Part shown: positions 7,777 through 15,373 of the stretch, piece by piece
How positions within the stretch are numbered: position 1 is the first letter of the stretch
How the letters are laid out: each line of letters opens with the position of its first letter
Assembly (NCBI GenBank): GCA_949383255.1
Contig: CASJPF010000026.1
Coordinates: 1-52,108, forward strand
DNA from: Lachnospiraceae bacterium
Lineage (GTDB): Bacteria > Bacillota > Clostridia > Lachnospirales > Lachnospiraceae
Length of the DNA: 52,108 nucleotides
Direction: 5' to 3'
The notes under the pieces: generated by a model
Seen by the model: the letters and a program-made list of their open reading frames with translations, nothing else
Database searches by the model: none
What the model was told of the DNA's origin: nothing
Made by a program: the position numbers and the translations under genes

Positions 7777-8558
7777 ATGCAATCAAAGATAAATAGGAAT
7801 ATCTTTTTCCCAGAACAAGGAAAGATCCATTCTATATTTGTACGATTGTCTCAATATATCAGTTTATTTGATAACTCTTGGAGAGAACAAATAAGACCAG
7901 CATCGGTGGAACAAATGAAAAAGCTTAAAGAAGTTTCACAGTTAGGAAGATATTGTATTGAATTTCCAAAAGCTTATAAAATATATTTAGAAACGATGGA
8001 GAATTGTTATCGGAATTTTTTAATAAAGGGACAGCTAATATAGAAGATATCATACAGGTATATAATAATTTATCTGAGAGTGAACCAGAGGAGTTGAAGG
8101 CATCATATCAAATTATTTTTTGGTATGATTGGGGAGGTAACGTTTTTATTGACCTAAGTGGAAATCATGGTGATACTATTCTAGTAGTGAATCAGAAAGA
8201 AACTTATAAAGTGGTGCCAGAAAGCTTTGAGAAAATGATTTTTCAAGAAGCTTTTAAGACATACGAAGTGTTTTCAAATCAATTGGATTTTGGTGTATCA
8301 GCTATGGGACTCAAAGAAAAAATTCAATCAAATAAAGTATATACAACATTAGAGGCGTTATGTCTAAAATATGGATTAATTAAGATTTGGATTAGTGATA
8401 ATAAATGGTATATGGCAAGAGCACAAAACATTAATTTTTGGGTTTATTGCGATGATGCTATGTATGGAAGAATAACAGGAGAAGACAAGAAAAAGTTAAG
8501 TGCATTGTATAAGGATTTTGAAACTTTATTTGGGGTGAGAAAGAAAAGTGTTCGATAA
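7777..8558 (+). pseudogene. Frameshifted SMI1/KNR4 (SUKH) family gene
   Basis: Two overlapping frames, 7777-8043 and 8004-8558, together encode one SUKH protein of about 260 residues. The first supplies RPASVEQMKKLKEVSQLG and IEFPKAYKIYLETM, the helix and L/FP-x-x-Y-x-x-x-L signature. The second supplies ELLSEFFNKG, IIFWYDWGGNVFIDLSGNHGDTILV and the rest. Adding one G to ATGGAGAA near 7997-8003 restores a single frame (ETMGELLSEFF). The ribosome binding site is a weak purine-rich run before ATG 7777. Programmed frameshifting is unlikely because no slippery heptamer is present; decay or sequencing error is preferred. Confidence 0.7.
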
Positions 8559-8677
8559 TAAAAATTATAAGGAGTGCTTCCCTCTTATGGCAAGGAAAGA
8601 CTTTGGAAAGCATTTCAAAAATGAACTTTGCGAGTGCTGTCATTTTTGTTTATAAAAAAGTGGGGCTATAATAATAT

Positions 8678-9366
8678 ATGTTTAACAATGATATAAAGAG
8701 AACGATTGGAAAAACTTTAAAGACAGATGGATATAAGCTTGCACCACCCCTAGGAAAAGGGGCGGTGTATTATGCACACGGGTGTCCAAATGAAATATGT
8801 CAGCAAGCTGACGGACACCCGGCGCGCGAGTAGGGGAAGATTGCTTCCCTACTCGATTATAAAGAGGCATTCAGAAAAGCTAGGGTTTTATGTTGGATGT
8901 CGTGATAACAGAAGTTTGAGCGGTCCAATTACAATTTACAGGTCTTATGAATCCTGATGACAGTGTGATGAATTTTTTTTCAGGACTTCATATAAAGATA
9001 TTAGATATGTATGACACAGAAGTAACAGATAAAGTAATGATTGCTGCTGGTAATAAAATAAAAGTGATAGAAAAGTATATAGGCAATTCGTACAAGTTTG
9101 TTCTTCAAGAATTAATGTCTCCTTGTATTGATTCAGAGAAAAGACCATTTTGTCAGTTGACTATATATCGTGAACATATTTTAATTTATGACACATTTAA
9201 GAATGATAAAGAGCTACAAGAAGAATTTGCTTTGCTGCAAAATAGATGTTTTGAAAACTATAAGAAAATGGGAGAAAATGCAGAAAGAATAGAAAGACTG
9301 GCACTTTGCAATCGTTTTATAGATAGGCTTCCAAAAGATTTATCCATATTTGAGACGGAGATATAA
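8678..9366 (+). pseudogene. Hypothetical gene split by an intergenic repeat and a frameshift
   Basis: ATG 8678 opens a frame (FNNDIKRTIGKTLKTDGYKLA) that runs straight into a hairpin-rich repeat at about 8740-8857. Past it, another frame resumes as HSEKLGFYVGCRDNRSLSG...TIYRSYE and stops at 8957. The sequence then continues one frame over from 8947 (PDDSVMNFFSGLHIKILDMYD...) to 9366. The three pieces read as consecutive parts of one protein of about 210 residues, with no separate ribosome binding site before 8947. Its family is unknown. The SUKH gene 5 bases downstream suggests it was part of the immunity run. Only the last 139 codons could still be translated. Confidence 0.6.
8740..8857 (+). 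repeat. Intergenic repeat, module B, lying inside a broken gene
   Basis: It begins with a CACCACCCCT / AAGGGGCGGTG hairpin (about 8741-8768). The best-preserved module B follows: GGGTGTCC (8780-8787) with GGACACCC (8813-8820), an inner perfect GTCAGC-aa-GCTGAC hairpin, and a closing CGAGTAGGGGAAG / CTTCCCTACTCG hairpin. Coding sequence of one apparent protein lies on both sides, so this copy probably inserted there. Confidence 0.75.
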
Positions 9367-9371
9367 AAATT

Positions 9372-9986
9372 ATGTTTCATAAAAAAAATATACCCCAACT
9401 ATATAGAAAAATGAATGAATTAGCATACATTAATCTCTCATCAAAGCAATTTGTGTGGATGTATGATATGGAGTGGATGGATTATAAGGAAGTAATAAAT
9501 TATAAATATGAGGAAGGAGAATCACGAGATATATTACCTTTTGCATTTACAGGAGGAGGGGACAAGTGGGTTTTTGTAGAAAATAGTACAAATGAACCTC
9601 ATATTGGACGATGTTATGGCGGAGAGGCAGAAGGAGAGTACTGCGCTAAAAATTTGGAAGACGCAATTTTTAGAAGTATCATTGAATTTGTATCTTCAAC
9701 TTGTATTGCAATAACAGAAGATGGAAAAATGGGAACAAAATTTTTCTATGAAGAACAAGTGAAAGATATATTAAAGGACTATCTAAAAATATATAATAAT
9801 TTATTGCCAAAAGAGTATTTGGCTGTGATTCAATATCTGACCACATTGTCTTTTAAAAAATGCAGTTTTGCAAATGCACAATGGTATGCATTATTGTCTA
9901 TAGAAGAAAGAGACACATTCATAGAGCGTTACTTGATGTTTGACTTGATGGATAATACTTTTGACTGGTTTCCAGAAGACTTATAA
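9372..9986 (+). CDS. SUKH/SMI1-like immunity-type protein
   Basis: A 204-residue soluble protein. Residues about 50-75 (ILPFAFTGGGDKWVFVEN) and 80-105 (IGRCYGGEAEGEYCAKNLEDAIFRSIIEFVS) have the pattern of the SUKH beta-sheet and closing helix: a hydrophobic strand, a GGGD turn, then a compact domain-ending helix. The rest is helical and ends in FDWFPEDL. The N-terminal helix with the LP signature is less clear than in the protein at 10-546, so it may belong to a divergent SUKH clade. Ribosome binding is weak (GAGACGGAG upstream overlaps the preceding frame), consistent with translation coupled to the broken gene before it. Confidence 0.6.
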   Translation: MFHKKNIPQLYRKMNELAYINLSSKQFVWMYDMEWMDYKEVINYKYEEGESRDILPFAFTGGGDKWVFVENSTNEPHIGRCYGGEAEGEYCAKNLEDAIFRSIIEFVSSTCIAITEDGKMGTKFFYEEQVKDILKDYLKIYNNLLPKEYLAVIQYLTTLSFKKCSFANAQWYALLSIEERDTFIERYLMFDLMDNTFDWFPEDL

Positions 9987-9997
9987 AGGAAACTCTC

Positions 9998-10069
9998 ATG
10001 AAAATAAGTTTTGAAACAATTGATTTGCTATTTGGACTGAAAAAGATTAGAGAGGTATTGGGGATTTAG
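9998..10069 (+). other. Short open frame, 23 codons, probable gene remnant
   Basis: AAGGAAACTCTC precedes ATG 9998, which opens a 23-codon frame (MKISFETIDLLFGLKKIREV start). It has the look of an N-terminal fragment, but I recognise no family. Confidence 0.2.
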
Positions 10070-10096
10070 AGTAATATAAACAGGAGTATTGGAAGA

Positions 10097-11929
10097 ATGA
10101 CTGTGTTAGATTTAGAAATGATTAGGACAATTAGGAAAGCAATTATGGAGAACAATATTACATATATTCAAAAGTTTTTTAGAGACAATCCAGAATTGTT
10201 AAATTATGATACTGCAACAGGGACTTGGCTAAATATTGCCATTGCTTATAAACAAAAAGAAATTATTCAATATTTGATTTCGCTAGGAGCTGATGTAAAT
10301 TATGGCGGAAAGGATGAACCCACACCTATAAATAAAGCAGTGATGGCTGGAAGTTTAGATATTATAAAAATGTTAGTGGAAAATGGTGCGAATATCGAGA
10401 CAGATGCTGCATTGGAAAATCCTTTATTTAGCGCAATTTTACAAAAAAATGCAGAGATTGTCGGTTATTTTTTAATGCGGGATATAGACGTCACAATAAA
10501 GTATCTTCTAAATTATGGAGAAGTTGATGCTTTAAAGTTTGCTAAGATATGGTCGACTTCTGAAATCGTTTCCTTAATAGAAAATCAATTTATAAAGTTG
10601 GGAATTTCTTTGCCTGATATAGATAAAAAAATAGAAAAAAATTTAGACCAACGAAAATTAAAGAAAAAAATTGATTTTGCACTTCGACAGGTGGTTAGTG
10701 AATGGCGAGGAGCGCACTGGGGAACAGAAGAAATTTTTGCAATGTCTTTTCATATGGATTACAATAATAAAGATATTAAAAAACGTTTTTCTTGTACAAT
10801 TATGATACAGACAAAAGCAGGTTGTGAAGAAGGAAAATATGCTAATTTTGACACACAAGATACACTTACACTTAAATACGCACCAAAAGGATATAAATAT
10901 AAGGAAGAATGGAGCGGATTTCAACGGGTTCAGGAGTATTTAACAGAAAATTGTATTTGTCTTGAAGCGTGTGAAGCATTGGAAGACATAGAAGCAAGAG
11001 AAAAAATGCAGGAAGACATTAATAATCAGATTTTGTTGATTAAAAAAATAATGATTCAATGCATAAAAAGGCTGAGGAAGGAACAATTTTTAACAAGTGA
11101 TTATCATAGTAAAGAATTTTATGTATTTCCGTATCTTGAAAATGATTATTGTACAAAAGAGGATATATTGTTTGCAAAGGCAGTAAATGAAGGATTAGAT
11201 CTTACAGAGTACTTAGCATATATAAAAAGAACCAAGAACGTAAATATAGATGTATTTGAGCCTGAATCAACAGAAAATGAAAAAAAGGAAATTCAACTTA
11301 GAAAGATAAGCAAGCGAGGATTAAAGAAAAAACTAGATGCAGCGATTCGGCAGATGGTAGAAACTTGTTTGGAGAAATATGATAAAGAAGGATTATATGC
11401 AATGTGTTTTTGGATGCATTATGACAGTATTGATATAGAATCTCGTTTTTTGTGTGAAATTATAGTGCAGACAGAGAGAGGGTATGAGGAAGCTGTACAA
11501 AGATTTATGGAAGAACAACTTGAAGAAGATTACCAGAAAGAAAGTCTGCTTTACTATAAGTATTTACCAGATGAATATAAGTACTCTTTGTATGGGCTTG
11601 ATAAATTTCAGATTGTGCAAACATATTTATATACCAACTGTTTAAATTTGGAAGAATGTAAAGATTTGGAGGATTTTGAAGAACGAGAACAAATGTATGA
11701 AAATATAGCAAGGCAGTCATTAGAGATAGAGAAAATACTTGCTGAAACTATGGCAGAATTAAGACAGAAAAAGGTTTTAAGAACTTATAATGGCACAGAA
11801 TTTTATGTTTTTCCATATATTGAGGAAGATACCCCCGCGCAAAAGTATATCTCTCTCACAAGAAAGATGAATAAGGGATTAGACCTTACAGAATACTTGG
11901 AATTTATGAAATCGGAGTTTTCTAAATAA
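10097..11929 (+). CDS. Ankyrin repeats plus two DUF4303-like domains
   Basis: 610 residues in three parts. Residues about 10-165 hold ankyrin-type repeats (IIQYLISLGADVN, IIKMLVENGANIE, AEIVGYFLMRDIDV), a protein-binding scaffold. Residues about 185-395 and 405-608 are two copies of one domain. Each starts with a (R/K)G/K-LKKK-(I/L)D-A-(I/L)RQ-V helix, continues with AM(S/C)FxMxYxxxDI, and ends in L(R/T)...EFYVFPYxE and GLDLTEYLxxxK. The pattern matches DUF4303-like proteins, which are often found beside polymorphic toxins. The internal duplication is clear from sequence; the DUF4303 name is an inference. GGAAG before ATG 10097 fits. No signal peptide, so it is cytosolic. Confidence 0.7.
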   Translation: MTVLDLEMIRTIRKAIMENNITYIQKFFRDNPELLNYDTATGTWLNIAIAYKQKEIIQYLISLGADVNYGGKDEPTPINKAVMAGSLDIIKMLVENGANIETDAALENPLFSAILQKNAEIVGYFLMRDIDVTIKYLLNYGEVDALKFAKIWSTSEIVSLIENQFIKLGISLPDIDKKIEKNLDQRKLKKKIDFALRQVVSEWRGAHWGTEEIFAMSFHMDYNNKDIKKRFSCTIMIQTKAGCEEGKYANFDTQDTLTLKYAPKGYKYKEEWSGFQRVQEYLTENCICLEACEALEDIEAREKMQEDINNQILLIKKIMIQCIKRLRKEQFLTSDYHSKEFYVFPYLENDYCTKEDILFAKAVNEGLDLTEYLAYIKRTKNVNIDVFEPESTENEKKEIQLRKISKRGLKKKLDAAIRQMVETCLEKYDKEGLYAMCFWMHYDSIDIESRFLCEIIVQTERGYEEAVQRFMEEQLEEDYQKESLLYYKYLPDEYKYSLYGLDKFQIVQTYLYTNCLNLEECKDLEDFEEREQMYENIARQSLEIEKILAETMAELRQKKVLRTYNGTEFYVFPYIEEDTPAQKYISLTRKMNKGLDLTEYLEFMKSEFSK

Positions 11930-12008
11930 GGAAAATGAATGTGATGAATTTTCTTTTCTACTGTATTTAATGAGGGTAACAATTAAAAAATAAGGGAGGA
12001 TTATACAA

Positions 12009-12728
12009 ATGAATATCTATAAAATTCCATTCAAATATAGAACAGGGAAATTTAAATTCAGCGAACTCAATATTAGTGAATTAGATGAGGGTCTGGAACT
12101 CGAATATTATACTGAATATCAGATACTAGACTATGATGTGCCAATGTACAAAAATGAAAAACAACTTTATCAGGTATCAATATATATGGTTCCAATAGAC
12201 CAGATACCGAACGGGCTTACCGCCGTGTATGGTGGCAGCGGCGAACTTGATAAAGTTGAGCTTGTAGAAGCAGAGCGCACAAGACTAATATATATTCGAT
12301 TCAAAAATATTAAAGAATCCAAGAAAGCTGTTTTGAAATTTGTTAAAAATCAAGCGGATAAGATGTCTGCCGAGGTTATCGGCAGAAAACAAAAACTCGC
12401 GCGGTTATTCTTTGGAACATATTATGATGGGACAGCAATTCAAATCGCCGTTATAACCGGCACGCCAGAAGATATGAAGGCGATTATAGACAAGAATCAC
12501 GGAAAACGCGATATAGTTGATAACAGTGGAGAGTATCCTCTTGAGAAGAACATGATAGAGCTCGATGATGAACCGCTTGGCGTAATGCTGTTGTGTACCG
12601 ACCGTGACTTTAAAAATATACTGTTTAATCTGGCAGTGGAAACTGTCAAGGAACGAATAAAGAGACATCTTCTAAAAAAAATAAACAAGACTGACGACTT
12701 TAAGTTTATCTTGGAAGAGTGGGATTAA
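12009..12728 (+). CDS. Hypothetical protein, 239 residues
   Basis: A soluble protein with a strong ribosome binding site (AAGGGAGGA, about 9 bases before ATG 12009). The N-terminal half is strand-rich with acidic patches (SELNISELDEGLELEYYTEYQ). The C-terminal half contains AIQIAVITGTPEDMKAIIDKN, which could be a single degenerate ankyrin-like helix pair, and ends in a lysine-rich helix. I recognise no family. Its codons use more G and C (for example ACGGGCTTACCGCCGTG and GGCAGCGGCGAAC) than the very AT-rich genes on both sides, suggesting a separate origin. Position within the immunity run suggests a similar role, without direct evidence. Confidence 0.7.
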   Translation: MNIYKIPFKYRTGKFKFSELNISELDEGLELEYYTEYQILDYDVPMYKNEKQLYQVSIYMVPIDQIPNGLTAVYGGSGELDKVELVEAERTRLIYIRFKNIKESKKAVLKFVKNQADKMSAEVIGRKQKLARLFFGTYYDGTAIQIAVITGTPEDMKAIIDKNHGKRDIVDNSGEYPLEKNMIELDDEPLGVMLLCTDRDFKNILFNLAVETVKERIKRHLLKKINKTDDFKFILEEWD

Positions 12729-12791
12729 CCTCCGCATAATTATTAAGCAAGTTAGTATTTTGATAGGGAGGGGATTGTTATAGAAAACAAT

Positions 12792-13094
12792 ATGGAATAT
12801 ATAAAAGTATTTATGGAATATGAATCTGATAATATGCCTATAGTATATTTTTATGAAGTTGATTTGAATGATGAACGTTTTGCACTTAGAGGGATAGAAG
12901 TTTTTGTGGATCGAACGATAGAGTTTTATGATGACCTGTATTGTGATGTCATAGAAGCATGTCCAATCCCAACAGTTGATGAACTTAACGCAAAGATTTG
13001 GGGAGAAGGTTTTTATGCGACAGTTATTTCTAAAGAAGAATTTGAACAAATATGGGCTACTGAAATTTATAATGGAAGTTTGACTGCTAACTAA
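12792..13094 (+). CDS. Small DUF6881-like protein
   Basis: 100 residues. The layout MEYIKVFMEY...MPIVYFYEVDLNDERFALRGIEVFVDRTIEF...PTVDELNAKIW...ISKEEFEQIWATEI matches small DUF6881-type proteins (a YIKV start, a YxEvDxxxxxxRxVEvFxDG centre, and a closing EEFExIW helix). These are often seen among immunity genes; their activity is unknown. GGGAGGGG lies some 18 bases before ATG 12792, rather far, and no better in-frame start exists. The frameshifted gene at 613-1018 appears to be a distant relative. Confidence 0.65.
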   Translation: MEYIKVFMEYESDNMPIVYFYEVDLNDERFALRGIEVFVDRTIEFYDDLYCDVIEACPIPTVDELNAKIWGEGFYATVISKEEFEQIWATEIYNGSLTAN

Positions 13095-13181
13095 AATTCC
13101 ACTTGCAGAAGTAACATATAGTGTTTAGGAATTTATCCCCATATAGTAAAGTGGCGCAAATTATAAAAGGAGGTTGAACAA

Positions 13182-13736
13182 ATGAACGAGATGGATTTAT
13201 TTGAGGGAAAGTTTGTAAATGGAAATCCCACATATTATGTAGATAAAAGTTGTACAATTCCGTTTACTGGTCACCTTGAGGAATATTTTGAGGGGAAATT
13301 ATCAAGAGAATGTGATATTGTGAATGGAGTTATGGAAGGGATTGAAAAAATATATTATGATTTTGATGGATGTTTGGAGCTCTATCGAGAGGTGAGCGAA
13401 AATCGAAATAATGGATTATCAATTGAGTATTATAAAAGTGGTCAGATAATGGTGATTACAACTGCAATTGATGAATATTACATAATTGATTATTATAGTT
13501 ATACAGAAGAAGGCGAACAACGGGAAATACGGATATTAGAGGAAAATAATCAATGGCAGCATCATTGTTATCACTATGGTAAGGTAGAAGAATCGTGGAG
13601 AAGAGCAGATGATGGATTAGTTCCAATGAATTATGCTAAAAATAAAGACAAAATATTAGAGATAAGAAAAAGATGTCAACTAGAAAAAATGAATAAGGAA
13701 ATTTTGAAATATGGTAATACTTTTTCTGGATTTTGA
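13182..13736 (+). CDS. MORN-repeat-variant protein, antitoxin/immunity type
   Basis: 184 residues. The first 95 hold three or four degenerate MORN-variant units: PFTGHLEEYFEGKLSRE, DIVNGVMEGIEKIYYDFDG, and VSENRNNGLSIEYYKSGQI, each with the G-x-x-x-x-Y-x-x-G/D pattern. Proteins with this repeat are annotated as the antitoxin-like members of several two-gene modules and occur widely in polymorphic toxin immunity arrays. The C-terminal part is helical and basic. AAAAGGAGG about nine bases before ATG 13182 is a strong start. It is the last gene of the left-hand immunity run. Confidence 0.65.
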   Translation: MNEMDLFEGKFVNGNPTYYVDKSCTIPFTGHLEEYFEGKLSRECDIVNGVMEGIEKIYYDFDGCLELYREVSENRNNGLSIEYYKSGQIMVITTAIDEYYIIDYYSYTEEGEQREIRILEENNQWQHHCYHYGKVEESWRRADDGLVPMNYAKNKDKILEIRKRCQLEKMNKEILKYGNTFSGF

Positions 13737-13776
13737 GAAAGTTATGCCTATAATAGTTTTAGGGTTTTTATTTTAT

Positions 13777-13819
13777 GATGCAACTTTGATGCAATTTCGA
13801 TACAATCATGATGCAATTC
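13777..13819 (+). repeat. Short direct repeats GATGCAA / GATACAA
   Basis: Four spaced copies of GAT(G/A)CAA(T/C)(T/C) occur within 45 bases in the gap 13737-14076. They could be an operator array or chance in AT-rich DNA. Confidence 0.3.
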
Positions 13820-13885
13820 CTGTGTAAAATAATATTGTTGCTTATGCTCAAAATTCTATAAGCGATGTAAAATATAATTTTTTTT

Positions 13886-13967
13886 GATTATGCGCAGACC
13901 TGTGCAGAGGAAATATGCCACTAACGTGGCGCACAGGTCCGCAGCGAGTAGGGAAGCTATTCGATTA
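13886..13967 (+). repeat. Intergenic repeat, module A
   Basis: GCAGACCTGTGC (13894-13905) pairs with GCACAGGTCCGC (13931-13942) around AGAGGAAATAT and an inner GCCAC-taac-GTGGC hairpin, then GAGTAGGGAAGCTATTCGATT. This is the reference copy for module A. It lies upstream of the lipoprotein gene. Confidence 0.8.
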
Positions 13968-14076
13968 ACAAGAGATGTTTTGAGATATATAAGTGGACAC
14001 AGGAGGAAAAAGGGCGAAAGAAAAAAAGAGAAAGGGATAAAATGCAAGCATTTTCGCTTGAGGCTTGGTGCAAATC

Positions 14077-15168
14077 ATGAAAAAACGAGTTGAAAAAACC
14101 AAATATATATGTATGCTATTGTTATGTATAGGCGTTACGTTCGGCTGTGTATCTGATCAGGGGACAAATCCTTTGGAAGACGAGTCAGAAACAGTGCAGA
14201 TTTCAAATCAAGAGGAAGAACAAGAAAGTTCTTTACAGGAAGCATTACAGGAGGAGGCGACTCAAGAAGCGTCTGTTTCAGAGATACAAATGGAACAAAA
14301 TGAGACAATATCTTATGAGGAGGGCGAAAATGAAAGTCTTGTATGTCGATTACCTTTAGAACAAAATGAGACAATGTTTTATGAGGAGGCGGAAAAACAA
14401 GGCATTGACCGGCAGACAGCAGAGGAATATTTTCAGATTTTAATGGAAGATAATGTTTTTCAAGATGGTAAAATGGCACTTACAGGGCTTCGAATAGATG
14501 ATATTGACAAAAATGGTCAGATTGATATGTTGGTTATGGTACTTGATGCAAAAGAAACTCCATTTTATGGTTCCGGCGGTCTGTGGTTTTACATGAATAA
14601 TGATACACCTTACTATTTTTCAGAGGAAATGTGTTCTTATTATGGATGGTTTGATATCTTTTGGGAGGATATTGACAATGATGGGAATGTGGAGATTGTG
14701 TTTAGTGCGCAGGGAACAGGTTGCGGCGCAGTAGGAGATTCTTATAAAGCAGTATTTAAATATCGGAATTTATTGACAGACTCTTCTGAAAAATGTGGTA
14801 TTGAGCGAATGCAATTACCCTCTGATTTTGAGGAAAATTATGATTGTGGGATTGAAGTGGAGGTGTTTAAAGAGCCGGAAAAAAATCAATATAGTGCCTA
14901 CTGTCCATATTTTGACGAGACAATTTCATTCCACGCGGAAAATATAGGGGAAGATTTGCCAAGTACTGCGATTAGTGTAGGTGGCGAAGTGCGTGGATTT
15001 TATAATTTGTGTCCAGTAGGATATAATGGAAAAATGGTATTACAGGCTTCAGAGTATCTAAATGGTGAAGGCGGAACAGTACATAATGTTGCAACTGCAC
15101 AGTTTTTGATTACATGGAAAGAAGATGGTGCACCAGAAATAATAAAGTGGTGGATTGAGGAAGACTAA
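14077..15168 (+). CDS. Lipoprotein with calcium-loop-like motifs
   Basis: About 363 residues from ATG 14077 (a GTG at 14065 is also in frame). The N-terminus is a lipoprotein signal peptide: basic MKKRVEKTK, a hydrophobic stretch, then the lipobox VTFGC, so it is probably anchored on the outer face of the membrane. A low-complexity Glu/Gln linker follows, with the unit EQNET(I/M)(S/F)YEE present twice (residues about 70-105), also visible as a DNA duplication. The rest is a folded domain with two EF-hand-like loops, DDIDKNGQID and EDIDNDGNVE, similar to those of VCBS/dockerin-type surface proteins. Ribosome binding is weak. It precedes the MoxR operon but has its own downstream terminator. 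Confidence 0.75.
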   Translation: MKKRVEKTKYICMLLLCIGVTFGCVSDQGTNPLEDESETVQISNQEEEQESSLQEALQEEATQEASVSEIQMEQNETISYEEGENESLVCRLPLEQNETMFYEEAEKQGIDRQTAEEYFQILMEDNVFQDGKMALTGLRIDDIDKNGQIDMLVMVLDAKETPFYGSGGLWFYMNNDTPYYFSEEMCSYYGWFDIFWEDIDNDGNVEIVFSAQGTGCGAVGDSYKAVFKYRNLLTDSSEKCGIERMQLPSDFEENYDCGIEVEVFKEPEKNQYSAYCPYFDETISFHAENIGEDLPSTAISVGGEVRGFYNLCPVGYNGKMVLQASEYLNGEGGTVHNVATAQFLITWKEDGAPEIIKWWIEED

Positions 15169-15195
15169 AAATACGCGATTTATACGCATTTTTGC
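15167..15195 (+). terminator. Probable terminator after the lipoprotein gene
   Basis: AAAAAT(AC)GCG overlapping the stop codon pairs with CGCATTTTT across a short loop, with a two-base bulge. The stem is short, so strength is uncertain. Confidence 0.4.
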
Positions 15196-15230
15196 CCATG
15201 AATTATAACGCCTTTATTATGTATTTCTAC

Positions 15231-15260
15231 TTGCTTATTAGAATCGATAGCGTTTATAAT
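15231..15260 (+). promoter_or_regulatory. Promoter of the MoxR-led operon
   Basis: TTGCTT (15231-15236), 18-base spacer, TATAAT (15255-15260), about 115 bases before the ATPase start codon. Confidence 0.55.
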
Positions 15261-15373
15261 AGTAGATAGGAACTAATAAAAAATGATTTAGAGATGTCCA
15301 TACAGTGTTTGGTAGATAGAAAGATACTGTGTAGATTTTTTGAATCCAAAAATAATTCAGAAAGGGTATAACA

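Noticed and set aside
8772..8957. 61-codon frame as an independent gene
   Set aside because: Its first part is repeat module B; only its end is coding and belongs to the split gene 8678-9366.
13884..14093. 69-codon forward frame starting in a repeat
   Set aside because: It reads through module A of the intergenic repeat; its composition reflects the repeat and a lysine-rich run.
14135..14479. 114-codon reverse-strand frame opposite the lipoprotein
   Set aside because: It mirrors the duplicated acidic linker, has no ribosome binding site, and its repeats are the complement of the forward coding repeats.
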